From NCBI RefSeq assembly GCF_900105685.1, contig NZ_LT629781.1, positions 930,001 to 994,000 on the forward strand: DNA of 64,000 bases. Reading direction: 5' to 3'. Made by a program: the position numbers and the translations under genes. The notes below the pieces were generated by a model, which ran no database searches, was not told the origin of the DNA, and was given only the letters and a program-made list of their open reading frames with translations. Origin of the DNA: Verrucomicrobium sp. GAS474. Its GTDB lineage: Bacteria > Verrucomicrobiota > Verrucomicrobiia > Methylacidiphilales > GAS474. Positions 51,363-61,000 of this stretch are shown piece by piece (position 1 is the stretch's first letter; every line of letters starts with the position of its first letter).

Positions 51363-53605
51363 GTGGTTTGGTTTTGGTTCGAGGCGGAAAGGGAGAGGGA
51401 GGAGGAGCGCCGCTCCCGGGCGACGGCAAAGAGGCCTCCTGCGAAGAGAAGGAGAAGCGCCCGGGAGGGCTCCGGCACCGCGACGAGGGTCAGCGAGATG
51501 TCATTCGCGTCGTAGTTCAGCGTGGCGGTGTAGCCGGTGAGGCCGGTCCCCAGCACCAGGCCGCTGGAGAGGCTGTCGGCGGTCAGCGTCGTCCCGGCGT
51601 CGGAATAGAACTGAAAGAGGGTGAAGGTCCCCGCCTGGGCGTTCGAGAAGTTGAGCGCGTTGCCGTTCAGCGCCAGGTCGCCCGAGACGTAGTTGAAGAG
51701 CTTGATCGCGTCGCTCGTGTTCCCCGCGCCGAGGTTGAAGGTGAAGCTCGCGCCGCCCTGCATCGTCAGGAGCGTCCCGGTCGTCGAGCCGCCGTTGAGG
51801 GTCAGCGTCTGGACCGCCGTCCCGCCGACGCCGGGATAGACGCTCGATCCCGAGAGGACGGTGATCCCGTTTGTCCCCGTCGGCGCGATGATGCCGCTGC
51901 CACCGAGGATGCCGGTCTCGGCCGCCACGGAGAGGGTGACGGTCCCCGTCGCCGTCGCCTTCTGGGAGAGGTTGACCGTGTTGGTCCCGGTGTTGATCGA
52001 GAGGATCGTCGTCCCCGCCGGGATGCCGGTCCCGGTGACGGTCTGCCCGATCATGAGCCCGGCGGTGCTGGTCACCGTCACGGCGACGCTCGACGCGGTG
52101 GTACCCGCGCCGGTGAGCGTGACCGCTGCCGTGCCGACATTGACGGCCCCGGTACCGACGCCGCTCCCGGCGGTGTTCGTGACGACGAGGGCGGTGCCGC
52201 CGCCGACGGTGGTTCCCCCGGCGTAGGTGTTCGCGCCGCCGAGGCCGACCTTGCCGCCGCCCCGGGCGACGACCGCCGAGGTGAGGGTGTTCGAGCCGCT
52301 GTCAGAGATGACGCCGGTGAAGTTCGCGATGCCGTTCGTCCCGGCGTTGAGGAAGACGACCGGGGCCATCCCGTTGCTCGCCCCCTTCTGCAGCCCGAGG
52401 TTCCCGGAGAAAGTCACCGAGCCGGTCCCGGAGAGGCCGAACTCGGCGGCTCCCGCGACGGCGGTGTTGTTGAAGATCGTCGAGAGGGTGCCGGTCACGT
52501 TGTTCCCGTTCGTCGCGAGGAGGGCGGCGAGGCCGGGGGCCGAGCTCGAGGTCTCGCCGATCTGGACGGCGAGGTTGTTGTTCGTCCCGAAGGCGTTCGC
52601 GTTGCCGAGGACCCAGAGGCCCTCGCGGATGACGACCTTCGAGGTGGAGGTGAGGCCGCTGTTGTTCCCCGTGATCACCGCCGTGCCGCTGGTGAAACTG
52701 TTCGGGACAGTCCCCGAGGTGTTCAGGAGGATCTGCTGCGCGATCGCCCCCGTGGCGCTGGTCGAGTTGGCACTGCTCCACGTGCCGCCGAAGGTCAGCG
52801 TCGTCCCGGAGGCGATGCTCCCGGTCAGCAGGCTGTAGAGGCCGCCGCCGCTCCCCTGGTCGTAGAACTGAATGTTGTTGGAAAAGGTGCTGTTCGTGTT
52901 GATGTTGCCGAAGGCCCCGAGCTGGAGGTTCGTCTGCCCGTTGTTCTGCCAGGTGAACGCCGCCGTGCCGAACTGCTGGATGAGCTGCCCCGCCGAGCCG
53001 CCCGTGAGGCCGAAGCCGATGGTCCCCTGGTTCAGGACCACGCCGCCGCTCATCGTCGGGCTCGAGCTGTTCAGGGTGAGGGTGCCCGATCCGCTCTTCG
53101 TCATCGTGACGCCGGAGCCGTAGCTGAACGAGGCGCCGCCGATCGCGAAGGTCGAGCCGGTCCCGATGTTCCACGTCTGGCTGGCCGAGAGAAGGAGGGG
53201 GGCGCTGAGCGTCGTCGTCACGCCCGAGGCCCCGACGGTGATGCCGCCCGCGCCGATCGTGAAGGAGGTGACGCCGGTGCCCGCCGTGACGGTCAGCGCC
53301 GCCGTGCTCGGGTTCAGGGTGAGGCCGGAGACCGCCCCCGTCGCGCTCCAGGCCGCATCGATGGTCGAGGTCATCGCCGAGGTCGTCCCCGTGATCGTGA
53401 CGGCCTCGGAACCGTCGGTCAGCGGCACGCCGTTGCTCCAGTTCGAGGCGGTGCTCCAGCCGCTGCTGGCAGTGCCGGTCCAGGTGGTCTGGGCCTGGCC
53501 CGGGCTGGAGAGGACGGTCGAGACGGCGAGGGCGAGGAGGACGGAAAGCCGGAGCCCCGTCCGATGCATGGTGCGATACGTTTTGCGTTGCGTCTTCATA
53601 GGCAT
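51359..53605 (-). CDS. Autotransporter-associated beta-strand repeat protein with PEP-CTERM signal
   Basis: 748 residues. Signal peptide (LSVLLALAVSTVLSSPGQAQ), a long beta-helix-type body of Gly/Thr/Ser/Asn repeats (TTWTGTASSGWSTASNWSNG at the start), then VPEPSRALLLLFAGGLFAVA, RERR and a 16-residue tail. Predicted surface-anchored beta-helix exported by Sec and processed by exosortase; there is no outer-membrane autotransporter barrel. Start 53605; in-frame ATGs at 53599 and 53569 are possible. It is a tandem duplicate of the next gene: the first ~45 residues after the signal and the last ~100 before PEP are nearly identical. The stop overlaps the ATG of that gene. Confidence 0.86.
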   Translation of the reverse strand: MPMKTQRKTYRTMHRTGLRLSVLLALAVSTVLSSPGQAQTTWTGTASSGWSTASNWSNGVPLTDGSEAVTITGTTSAMTSTIDAAWSATGAVSGLTLNPSTAALTVTAGTGVTSFTIGAGGITVGASGVTTTLSAPLLLSASQTWNIGTGSTFAIGGASFSYGSGVTMTKSGSGTLTLNSSSPTMSGGVVLNQGTIGFGLTGGSAGQLIQQFGTAAFTWQNNGQTNLQLGAFGNINTNSTFSNNIQFYDQGSGGGLYSLLTGSIASGTTLTFGGTWSSANSTSATGAIAQQILLNTSGTVPNSFTSGTAVITGNNSGLTSTSKVVIREGLWVLGNANAFGTNNNLAVQIGETSSSAPGLAALLATNGNNVTGTLSTIFNNTAVAGAAEFGLSGTGSVTFSGNLGLQKGASNGMAPVVFLNAGTNGIANFTGVISDSGSNTLTSAVVARGGGKVGLGGANTYAGGTTVGGGTALVVTNTAGSGVGTGAVNVGTAAVTLTGAGTTASSVAVTVTSTAGLMIGQTVTGTGIPAGTTILSINTGTNTVNLSQKATATGTVTLSVAAETGILGGSGIIAPTGTNGITVLSGSSVYPGVGGTAVQTLTLNGGSTTGTLLTMQGGASFTFNLGAGNTSDAIKLFNYVSGDLALNGNALNFSNAQAGTFTLFQFYSDAGTTLTADSLSSGLVLGTGLTGYTATLNYDANDISLTLVAVPEPSRALLLLFAGGLFAVARERRSSSLSLSASNQNQTT

Positions 53606-53618
53606 TGCGTTCGTTCGA

Positions 53619-55847
53619 TCAAGCGGGGGGCGTTGGCCCGGCCGCCTTGGTTGTCATCTTCAGTCGAGAAAAACCGGAATCGATCTCCCCGGTGATGCCG
53701 TCCCCGATCGTCAGCTTCAGCCCGCCGTCGGGGAGCCTCTCCAGCGCGGGAGGCGCGTCGTCCGCCGCCGCGGTGCCCCAGCTCCACGCCCAGACGACGC
53801 GGCCCCGGAGGGCGGGGCCTGCCTGCCGGGCGCGGAGGAACCAGTTCTCCTCTCCGTCCTTCAGCGTCTGGTCCCAGCCCGGCGTCCCGGCGATCCGGTG
53901 GTGGCCGAAGGAGAGCTCGAGCGGCGCGTCGAGCGGCTGGAGGTGGAGGACGGCGCGGGCCGCTCCCTTGCTCCATTCGATCCGGGTCCACGCGCCGACG
54001 GGGGCGGTCCGCTTCCCCTGCGTCGCCACCTCGAGCGGCGCGCCGGGATCGACGATGTTCTTCCGGCGCACGGCGTAGGCCTCCCGGTCGAGCGGGGCTC
54101 CCTCGACGTAATCGGCGGGGGCGAGCGCCGAGTGGAAGAACCAGTCGATGCGCGGATGGGCGGACGACGACGCGGGGCGCTCCACTAGGTCGGCGAGGAC
54201 GAGGGCATGCCCATAGGCGTGGACGACCGCGCGGCGATGAAGGTGGCCGGGCGTGACCGGCTGGTTCAGGAACCAGCGGTTCGCGTCCTCGCGCGGGTCG
54301 TGGAGGAAGATCCGCTTCGGGAGCACGCCGCCCGAGTTGAAGACGAGGAAGGCGTCGGCCCCCTCGGCCTCGTTCCGCGCGTGGAGCGTCCCGACGACGG
54401 GGTCGGCCTCGGCGTTGTCGAGGGCGACGGTGTTATGGAAGAGGCTCGAGTCGTGTCCCTTCGGGCCGATGCGGGGGAAGGGATCGACGAGGACGTCGAC
54501 GCCCGCGACGGAGAGGGTAACGTGGCCGTGGTCGTTGTGCCCCTTCCCGGTCCCGGCATAGCCGAAGCGGGCCGTGACGCACGAGGCCGCCGCGTCCCAG
54601 CCGCTCCGGCTGAAGACGGCGCCGTAGTCGGCCATGACGTCGAGGCGGCGGCGGGGGACCTTCGCCTCGGTGACGGGGCGATAGACCCAGAAGCTCTTGA
54701 GCGGCTCGTAGAGGCCGAGGCCGAGGACCATCGCGGGCGTCACCTTCATCGGCGTGAGGCACCGCCGGTTGACCTCCCCGGCGCGGCGGCGGATGAACCA
54801 GCCGAGCTCGGGATCGCCGCTGAGGGCGTAGGCGTGGAGGAAGCAGGAGGAGAGGTCGAGGGGGACCGACTCGGAGGAGCCGCGCGGGATGTTCCGCTCG
54901 TACGGCCCGGGGATCGCCGTCCGGTAGTAGGCCCGGGCGAGGTCGACGTAGCCGGGGTAGCCAAGGTAGAGGGAGGCCTGCTCGTCGGGCTCGGTCGCGC
55001 CGTAGAGGTCGCGGTCGGGGAAGACCTGCGACGCCGTCAGCGCGTAGTAGAAGATCCCCTCGACCGACATCACCTGGTAGCCCATCGAGCCCTCGTGCTG
55101 GGAACCGTCGTCGAAGAAGGTGGAGCGGTACTCCCGGTAGCGCCGCCACGACTGCTCCAGGAGGAGCTTCGCCCGCTCGGGATCGCGCGTCGCGAGGGCG
55201 GAGGCGAGGACGCCGTTGTTCGCCCAGAGGCCCCGGTTGCTGTACTTCAGGGCCTCCTCGTTGAAGGCGTAGCGGACGGCGTAGTCGGCGAGGAGGTCTT
55301 CCAGCAGGGCCTTCTCCGCCGCCGCGAGCTCGTCGGGCGCGTGGGCCTCGAGCATGTCGTAGAGGTGGAGGAAGGCGATCATGAGGCCGCCCTCGGTGAA
55401 GTAGTTGCAGCCCCGGGTGAAGCTGTCGAAGAACTGGGCGAGGTTGTCCTGGTTCGCCGTCGGCGGCTTGATGCCGCGCGGGATCATCTCGAGGTTCGCC
55501 TTCCACTGCGGGGCGACGGTCCGGTAATGGGCGAGGAGCGCCCGGAGCCAATCGCCGACGCGGTGCCAGAGGGCGCGGTCCTCCCGGACGTAGGCGAGGA
55601 CGACGGTCGCCATCACCTCGTCGAGGTCGCCGTCGTGGCAGAGCATCGGGAACACCGGGGGACGGAGCCCGCCCACCTCGGCGAAGTGGCGCTCCGCCTC
55701 CCCGAGGAAGCGGTTCCAGAGGGGATCGTCGACGTTCCTCAGCACCTCCGGGCGCTGCCCCGGCGTCGTCGAGACGAAGGGATGCCGCATCTGCGAGAAG
55801 CGGGAGACGGAGGGAACGGGAGTGGGGCCGGGGTTGAAGGCGTTCAT
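53619..55847 (-). CDS. Heparinase II/III-like polysaccharide lyase
   Basis: 742 residues. An N-terminal alpha/alpha toroid (about 1-380) includes ANQDNLAQFFDSFTRGCNYF, EEALKYSNRGLWANNGVLAS and DDGSQHEGSMGYQVMS, where the Asn/Tyr/His side chains expected at lyase catalytic centres occur. The C-terminal beta-sandwich contains FGYAGTGKGHNDHGHVTLSV and AGVDVLVDPFPRIGPKGHDS, the H-N-D-H-G motif of the heparinase II/III C-terminal family. It would cleave uronate-containing polysaccharide by beta-elimination. No clear signal peptide. Gaps to both operon neighbours are 12-13 bp. The substrate may be a rhamnose/fucose/uronate polymer, inferred from context. Confidence 0.82.
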   Translation of the reverse strand: MNAFNPGPTPVPSVSRFSQMRHPFVSTTPGQRPEVLRNVDDPLWNRFLGEAERHFAEVGGLRPPVFPMLCHDGDLDEVMATVVLAYVREDRALWHRVGDWLRALLAHYRTVAPQWKANLEMIPRGIKPPTANQDNLAQFFDSFTRGCNYFTEGGLMIAFLHLYDMLEAHAPDELAAAEKALLEDLLADYAVRYAFNEEALKYSNRGLWANNGVLASALATRDPERAKLLLEQSWRRYREYRSTFFDDGSQHEGSMGYQVMSVEGIFYYALTASQVFPDRDLYGATEPDEQASLYLGYPGYVDLARAYYRTAIPGPYERNIPRGSSESVPLDLSSCFLHAYALSGDPELGWFIRRRAGEVNRRCLTPMKVTPAMVLGLGLYEPLKSFWVYRPVTEAKVPRRRLDVMADYGAVFSRSGWDAAASCVTARFGYAGTGKGHNDHGHVTLSVAGVDVLVDPFPRIGPKGHDSSLFHNTVALDNAEADPVVGTLHARNEAEGADAFLVFNSGGVLPKRIFLHDPREDANRWFLNQPVTPGHLHRRAVVHAYGHALVLADLVERPASSSAHPRIDWFFHSALAPADYVEGAPLDREAYAVRRKNIVDPGAPLEVATQGKRTAPVGAWTRIEWSKGAARAVLHLQPLDAPLELSFGHHRIAGTPGWDQTLKDGEENWFLRARQAGPALRGRVVWAWSWGTAAADDAPPALERLPDGGLKLTIGDGITGEIDSGFSRLKMTTKAAGPTPPA

Positions 55848-55859
55848 GGACGGAGCGTA

Positions 55860-56858
55860 TCAGGAAATCAGCGACATCATCTCCTCGCGTACGCGGCCCT
55901 GGAGGGGCTCCCGCCGGAGGTAGCGGCCGAATTCCTCGACGGCCATCGCGCCGAGGCGGCGGCATTCGTTCCCGAGGGTCCCGGCGATGTGGGGGGTGAG
56001 GAGGACGTTCGGCAGCGAATAGAGGGGGGACTCGGGCGGCGCGGGCTCGTGGGCGGTGACGTCGAGGAGGGCGTAGAGGTCGGGGCGGCGGGCGAGGACC
56101 TCGATCATCTCGTCCTCGTTCACGACCGGGCCGCGCGCCGTGTTGATGAACGTCGCGCCCGCCTTCATCCGGGAAAAATGATGGCCCCGGATCATCCCCT
56201 CGGTCTCGGGGAGCCATGGCGCGTGGAGGGAGGCGACGTCGGCGACCTCGAAGAGTTCCTCCAGCGACACGAGCTCGACGCCGAGTTCCCGCGCGGCCTC
56301 GACGGAGAGGAAGGGATCGTAGGCGACGAGGCGGAGCTGGAAATGGCGGAGGAGGCCGATCAGGCGGCGCGCCACGGCCCCGACCCCGATCACGCCGACG
56401 ACGCTGCCGTAGATGCCGGAGAAGGGGCGGCGGATCATCCGGCGCGTGGCGCGGGCCTCGGCGGTGTGCCGCCAGAGCGACTTCAGGCTGAGGAGGACCT
56501 GGCCGAGGGTGAACTCGGCGACGGTGACGGCGAGGGCCGCGTTGGTCGAGCTGACGACGATCTCCCGCCGCCAGAGGGCGTCGGTGACGAAGTGGCGGAC
56601 GCTCCCCGCCGCGTAGAAGATCGCCTTGAGGTTCGGCGCGGCGGCGAGGAAGGCCTCGTCGCAGCGGGGCATCCCCCAGCCGGAGAAGATCACCTCGGCC
56701 TCGGCCAGGGCCGGGTCGGCGGGATCGTCGGCGAGCATCCGGGCCGTCCGCAGGGGGATCGGGATCGCCGTCCAGCCCTCGAGCCGCTTCCGCTCCTCGG
56801 GTCCGTAGACCTGGTGCCAATATTCCTCCTCGAGGAGGAAGAGCGCCTTGATTTTCAT
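55860..56858 (-). CDS. D-isomer-specific 2-hydroxyacid dehydrogenase family protein
   Basis: 332 residues. The NAD-binding motif VVGVIGVGAVARRLIGLLRH has a GxGxxA pattern. The catalytic triad region shows INTARGPVVNEDEM (Arg), DVTAHEPAPPESPLY (Glu) and LLTPHIAGT (His), as in phosphoglycerate or hydroxypyruvate dehydrogenases. Such proteins beside sugar-acid catabolism reduce 2-keto acids or oxidise hydroxy acids. The start at 56858 is chosen because homology begins with MKIKALFLL; an ATG at 56924 extends into the regulatory region. First gene of the nine-gene operon ending at 39484 and divergent from the LacI gene, whose operator should also control it. Confidence 0.88.
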   Translation of the reverse strand: MKIKALFLLEEEYWHQVYGPEERKRLEGWTAIPIPLRTARMLADDPADPALAEAEVIFSGWGMPRCDEAFLAAAPNLKAIFYAAGSVRHFVTDALWRREIVVSSTNAALAVTVAEFTLGQVLLSLKSLWRHTAEARATRRMIRRPFSGIYGSVVGVIGVGAVARRLIGLLRHFQLRLVAYDPFLSVEAARELGVELVSLEELFEVADVASLHAPWLPETEGMIRGHHFSRMKAGATFINTARGPVVNEDEMIEVLARRPDLYALLDVTAHEPAPPESPLYSLPNVLLTPHIAGTLGNECRRLGAMAVEEFGRYLRREPLQGRVREEMMSLIS

Positions 56859-56943
56859 CGGATGGGAAGGGTTTTGGAAAGGGGGAGAACGGCTGTTTTC
56901 GTCGCGTTCGGTGGCGATCACCATCTATGCAACCAAAGCGGTC

Positions 56944-56977
56944 TTGACACCAGCGGTACGACGTTCAAACATTTGAA
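56944..56977 (+). promoter_or_regulatory. lacI-type promoter with overlapping palindromic operator
   Basis: A consensus -35 TTGACA (56944-56949) is followed, 17 bp later, by AAACAT as -10. The perfect-arm palindrome TTCAAA-CA-TTTGAA (56964-56977) covers the -10 and ends 1 bp before the GTG start. Transcription would begin about at the start codon, giving a leaderless message and tight autorepression. The same 14 bp recur at 63599. Confidence 0.6.
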
Positions 56978-56978
56978 T

Positions 56979-58067
56979 GTGGCAACGCGCATCACCCTGA
57001 AGGACATCGCGGCGCGGGCCGGGGTCCATGTCTCGACGGTTTCCCTCGCCCTGCGAAACGACCCGCGCCTCCTCCCGGCGACGCGGGAACAGCTGCAGGC
57101 GCTGGCGCTCGAGATGGGCTATTCCCCCGACGCGATGATGTCGGCCCTCTGCGCCTACCGGAACGCCCGCCGCCCGGCCCCCCTCCAGAGCGAGATCGCC
57201 TACCTCGTCGACCTTCCGCTGGAGAAGAAGTACGCGAGCCACAAGCCGGTCTACGAGCTCGCCCGGGAGCGGGCGATGCGGCTGGGATACAACCTCGAGG
57301 TCTTCTGCCTCGGCCAGCGCGGGATGACGCTGGAGCGGCTGAAGTCGATCTGGCGGAGCCGGAACATCCGGGGCGTCCTCATCGCCCCGTGGGAGACGCC
57401 GGGGAAGGTCCTCGGCACCGGGGCCGACTGGAGCGACCTCGCCGTGATCGCCGTCGGCCACTCGGTCTCGGCGCCCGCCTTCCACCGCGCGATCTCCCAC
57501 CAGTCCCACAACATGAGCCATCACCTCGAGGCGCTGCGGCAGCGGGGATACCGGCGGATCGGCCTCCACCTGATGGACGCCGTCAACCTCCGCACCTCGG
57601 GCTTCTACCACGGCGCCTACCTCCACGACCAGGCGACCCACCCGGACAAACAGCCCCCGCGCCTCCTCACCGAAGTGATGCCGAGCGCCGCGACGCTGAG
57701 GAAATGGATCCGCGCGGAGCGCCTCGACTGCGTCATCTCCTACAACGAGCAGCGCGACTGCCTCGAGGCGGCGGGGGTGCGGCTCCCCGGCGACCTCGGC
57801 TTCTCCCTCCTCGACCGGAGCCCGTTCAATCCGATCGACCGGGCCGACTCCGCGGGCTTCGACCACAAGATCGAGCTCTGCGTCACCCACGCCATCGAAT
57901 CGCTCATCACGCTGATCCACCAGCAGGTGAACGGCATCTCGCCCAATCCCCGCTACTTCATGGTGCAGGGGGAATTCTATCCGGGGGCGACGGTGCGGCC
58001 CCTGCCCGAACCGGCCATGAAGACGGCGACGGCGGCGGCGACGGAAAATACGCCCGTTACTCGTTGA
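56979..58067 (+). CDS. LacI family transcriptional regulator
   Basis: 362 residues. The N-terminal helix-turn-helix and hinge are RITLKDIAARAGVHVSTVSL, ALRNDPRLLPATREQLQALA and LEMGYSPDAMMSAL. A periplasmic-binding-protein-like effector domain follows (IRGVLIAPWETP; YRRIGLHLMDAVNLRTSGFY; DCVISYNEQRDCLEAAGVRL; FSLLDRSPFNPIDRADSAGF). The start is GTG 56979, since homology begins there; TTG 56973 is an alternative inside the operator. The open frame continues far upstream antisense to other genes, and I reject it. It is divergent from the polysaccharide operon and converges on cassette protein A with an 11-bp overlap of the coding ends. Confidence 0.88.
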   Translation: MATRITLKDIAARAGVHVSTVSLALRNDPRLLPATREQLQALALEMGYSPDAMMSALCAYRNARRPAPLQSEIAYLVDLPLEKKYASHKPVYELARERAMRLGYNLEVFCLGQRGMTLERLKSIWRSRNIRGVLIAPWETPGKVLGTGADWSDLAVIAVGHSVSAPAFHRAISHQSHNMSHHLEALRQRGYRRIGLHLMDAVNLRTSGFYHGAYLHDQATHPDKQPPRLLTEVMPSAATLRKWIRAERLDCVISYNEQRDCLEAAGVRLPGDLGFSLLDRSPFNPIDRADSAGFDHKIELCVTHAIESLITLIHQQVNGISPNPRYFMVQGEFYPGATVRPLPEPAMKTATAAATENTPVTR

Positions 58068-61000
58068 CCGGCTCGAGCTGCTGGTCGAGGACTTTCCCCG
58101 TGTAGCGGTCGATGGCGATCGAGAGCCAGTACCGCTTCTCCCCCTCGACGACGAAATCGGCGAGGGAGGACGGCGCGGTCCCCGTCGGGAAGCGGCCGAC
58201 CTGGGCGACCACGTCGACGAGGAGGTTCCACGTCCGGGTCTGGGTTCCCGAGGCGAGGGCGCGGGCGACGGCCTCCCGCTGGTACTTGATCGGCGTCGTC
58301 GCGGGGGGATAGGCCGCCGTCAGCGCGGGGGAGCTCATGAAGAGGGGGAGCTGCGACGGATTGACCGGCATCGCCGTCCCCGCCGAGAGCGAGGCGGCCG
58401 ACCCGAACGCGTAGGCGTGATAGGCCGTGGCGATCGCCGCGCCCTGCGCGGTGGTCAGCGGGAGCGTCCCGTCGTAGGAGAGGGCCGCGCCGCCGAGCAG
58501 GGACTGCTGCACCGCGCTCTGCGCGCTGTTCAGCGCGACGCGGCCCGCGACTACCGGCGGCTCGTCGGAGACGGAGAAGAGATCGAGGAGCGCCCCGTCG
58601 CCGCTCGTGTCGTCGAAGAAGCTGAGGGTCTTCCACGGGCTCCCCCGGAAGACGTAGCCGAGTTCGCCGACGGCGCGGTAGGGCCGGTGGAGGATGAGGG
58701 GGCGGCCCGTCGCGGCGGTCGTCGTCGCGATCCCCGCGAAGAAATTCGCCGCCGCGCCGAGCCACCCGTCGGCGGGCCGTACCGTACCGTCGGGATCGGC
58801 GACGTTGGCGGCGTAGGCCGCGGCGGTCCACCCGGTCTTCACCCCGAGCAGCCACGCGCCGGGGAACATGTTGGCCCCGGCGATCTGCGCGCCGGTGCCG
58901 AAGGGCGGGTAGCTGGTGAGGCCGTTGAAGGGGGTCGCGGGACTCGCGCCGCCGCCCGAGATCGGCGAGACGACGAGGGGGGAGACGCGGTTCGAGTTGA
59001 GGCCGCCGAAGCGGGTGGTGCGCGGGTCGATCTTGAACCAGCCGGAGCTGTTCAGGAGGTCGTTGCGGACGACGGCGGGGCCGGCCGCCGCCGAGGTCAT
59101 CGACGGGGAGAAGTCGGCGGTCCCGCCGAGGCCCGTTCCCCCCGCCGCCGTCCGCAGGGCGTCGTTCCCGGCGAGGGTGTCGTAGACGATCCAGTTCCCG
59201 GAGGCGTCCTGGTATTCCATGACGAGGAGGAGGTTGTTGAAGACGGTGCGGGGGATCCAGCCGATGGTCGGATAGACGGCGGGAAGCCCGGTGTAGGTGT
59301 AGAAGAGGAAGGCGTTGATGTCGGAATAGGCCGAGGAGACGAGGCCCGAGCCGAGGAGCGTGGAGAGGGTCGTGGCGACGCCCGCCTCGCCGTTCCGCAC
59401 CGGCTTCATCGCCGACCGGTAGTTCTCGAAGGAGGCGGCGGGAATGACGATCGGGGGGCGGACGCTGAGATCGAGGAGGAGACCGGTGTGGGAGAGCGGG
59501 CCGCCGACCGCCGACCCCGAGGTGGCGCTGGTGAGGGTCCCGCTGGCGATGCGGATCCGGATGTTGGCCGGGCCCGAGGTCGCCGCGATCGCCCCGACGT
59601 GGGGATTGAGGAGCTCCGGGACGAGGACGAGGTGGAGGTAGTCGATCCGCTCCGTGGTGGCGGTGTCGTAGGAGCGGTTCGAGAAGTAGCTCGAGATCAC
59701 GCCGTAGAGGTAGGGCAGGTCCTTCACGCCGTGGACGACGAGGGTCGCCGCTCCCGTCGCGGGGAGGCTCCCCGTGAAGGCGATCGGCGTCGGGAAGTTG
59801 TCGGGCCCGGCGCAGTCGATGATGTTGGCCCCGATCTGGAAGGCCTGGAGGTCCTTGTTCGCCTCCCAGTTCCGCTGGTCGATCTGGGCGAGCGTCGTGT
59901 TCGTGCTCGCCTTCCCGATCGACCCGTCGACGAGGCCCGCCTTCAGCAGCTCGAAGAAATTCGGCTCCCGGTTTTCCGCCGCGGCCTGGGCCAGGGTCTC
60001 GACCTGCTGGAGCGCCGTCCCCGAGGCCCCCGCGTAATCCCAGCGGAAGAGGGTGGGGTTCCAGACCAGCCCGAAGCACGCCTGGATCGCGGCGGCCGAG
60101 ATCCCCGCCCGCGCTCCCGACGCCGTGATCCAGCCGACCTTCGCGAGGGAAAAGCGGCGCTGGAGGAGCGGATCGCCCGGGAGGACGGGGTAGGTCGAGG
60201 CGAAGCCGGTATCGTCGTAATGGGTGACGGTCTTCGCCTGGGGAAAGCGGGCGGCGTTGAGGTCGACGTTCGCACCGGCGACGACGGCGGGGGTCCACGA
60301 AGGGCCGTTGAAGGAGCGGGAGAAATGGGTCAGCGCGCCCGCCTGCGCGGGGGTCAGCTTCGCGACCGAATTCTGGGCGGCCAGGAGGAGATCGTGGCGG
60401 GAGAAGAAGACGTTGTCCCCCGCGACCGTGGCGAGGTGGCCCGAGGCCGAGGCGGCGAGGGCGACCGTGTTGGTCGTCCCGGTCGTGCGGGGCAGTCCGG
60501 CGGCCCATTCGGAGAAGGTGTTCGCGTCGCCCCCGGTCGCGCCGTTGCGCCAGGCGGCGAGGTTGGCGATGCCGAGGGCGGTGCCGATGTCGGCGAAGGC
60601 GGCCGACGACTTGAACGGGGCCGCCGCCGCCGCCGCCGCGGGATAGCCCGCGACATTCGCGTCGGGCAGGCCGCCGGTATCGTAGACGGTGTAGGCGAAG
60701 CGGCCGAGCACATAGCCCGCCGCCGCTGGATTCGCGGCCTCGGCGAGGGAGGGGGTCTGGACGCCGTGCCGCGTGACGTAGGCCCAGGTGGGGAGAACAT
60801 CGTTGGCGCCAAGGCCGGGCCCGCCCGAGCCGAACCACCGCGCGGCGGAGATGAGGCGGCCGTTGCGGCTCGCCGTGCCGATCGAGACGGCGGAGCCGAG
60901 CTTCCGTCCCGAGGGGCTCGGGTCGAGGGCGCCGCCGGGGGTCGAGACCTTGACGAGGTTCGTCGTCGAGGTCCCGACGATCCCGACCTTCTTCGGCACG

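Noticed and set aside
54207-56978. A much longer LacI regulator, since the frame is open from 54207
   Set aside because: The upstream part is antisense to the lyase and dehydrogenase genes and lacks similarity; LacI homology begins exactly at the GTG 56979 region.
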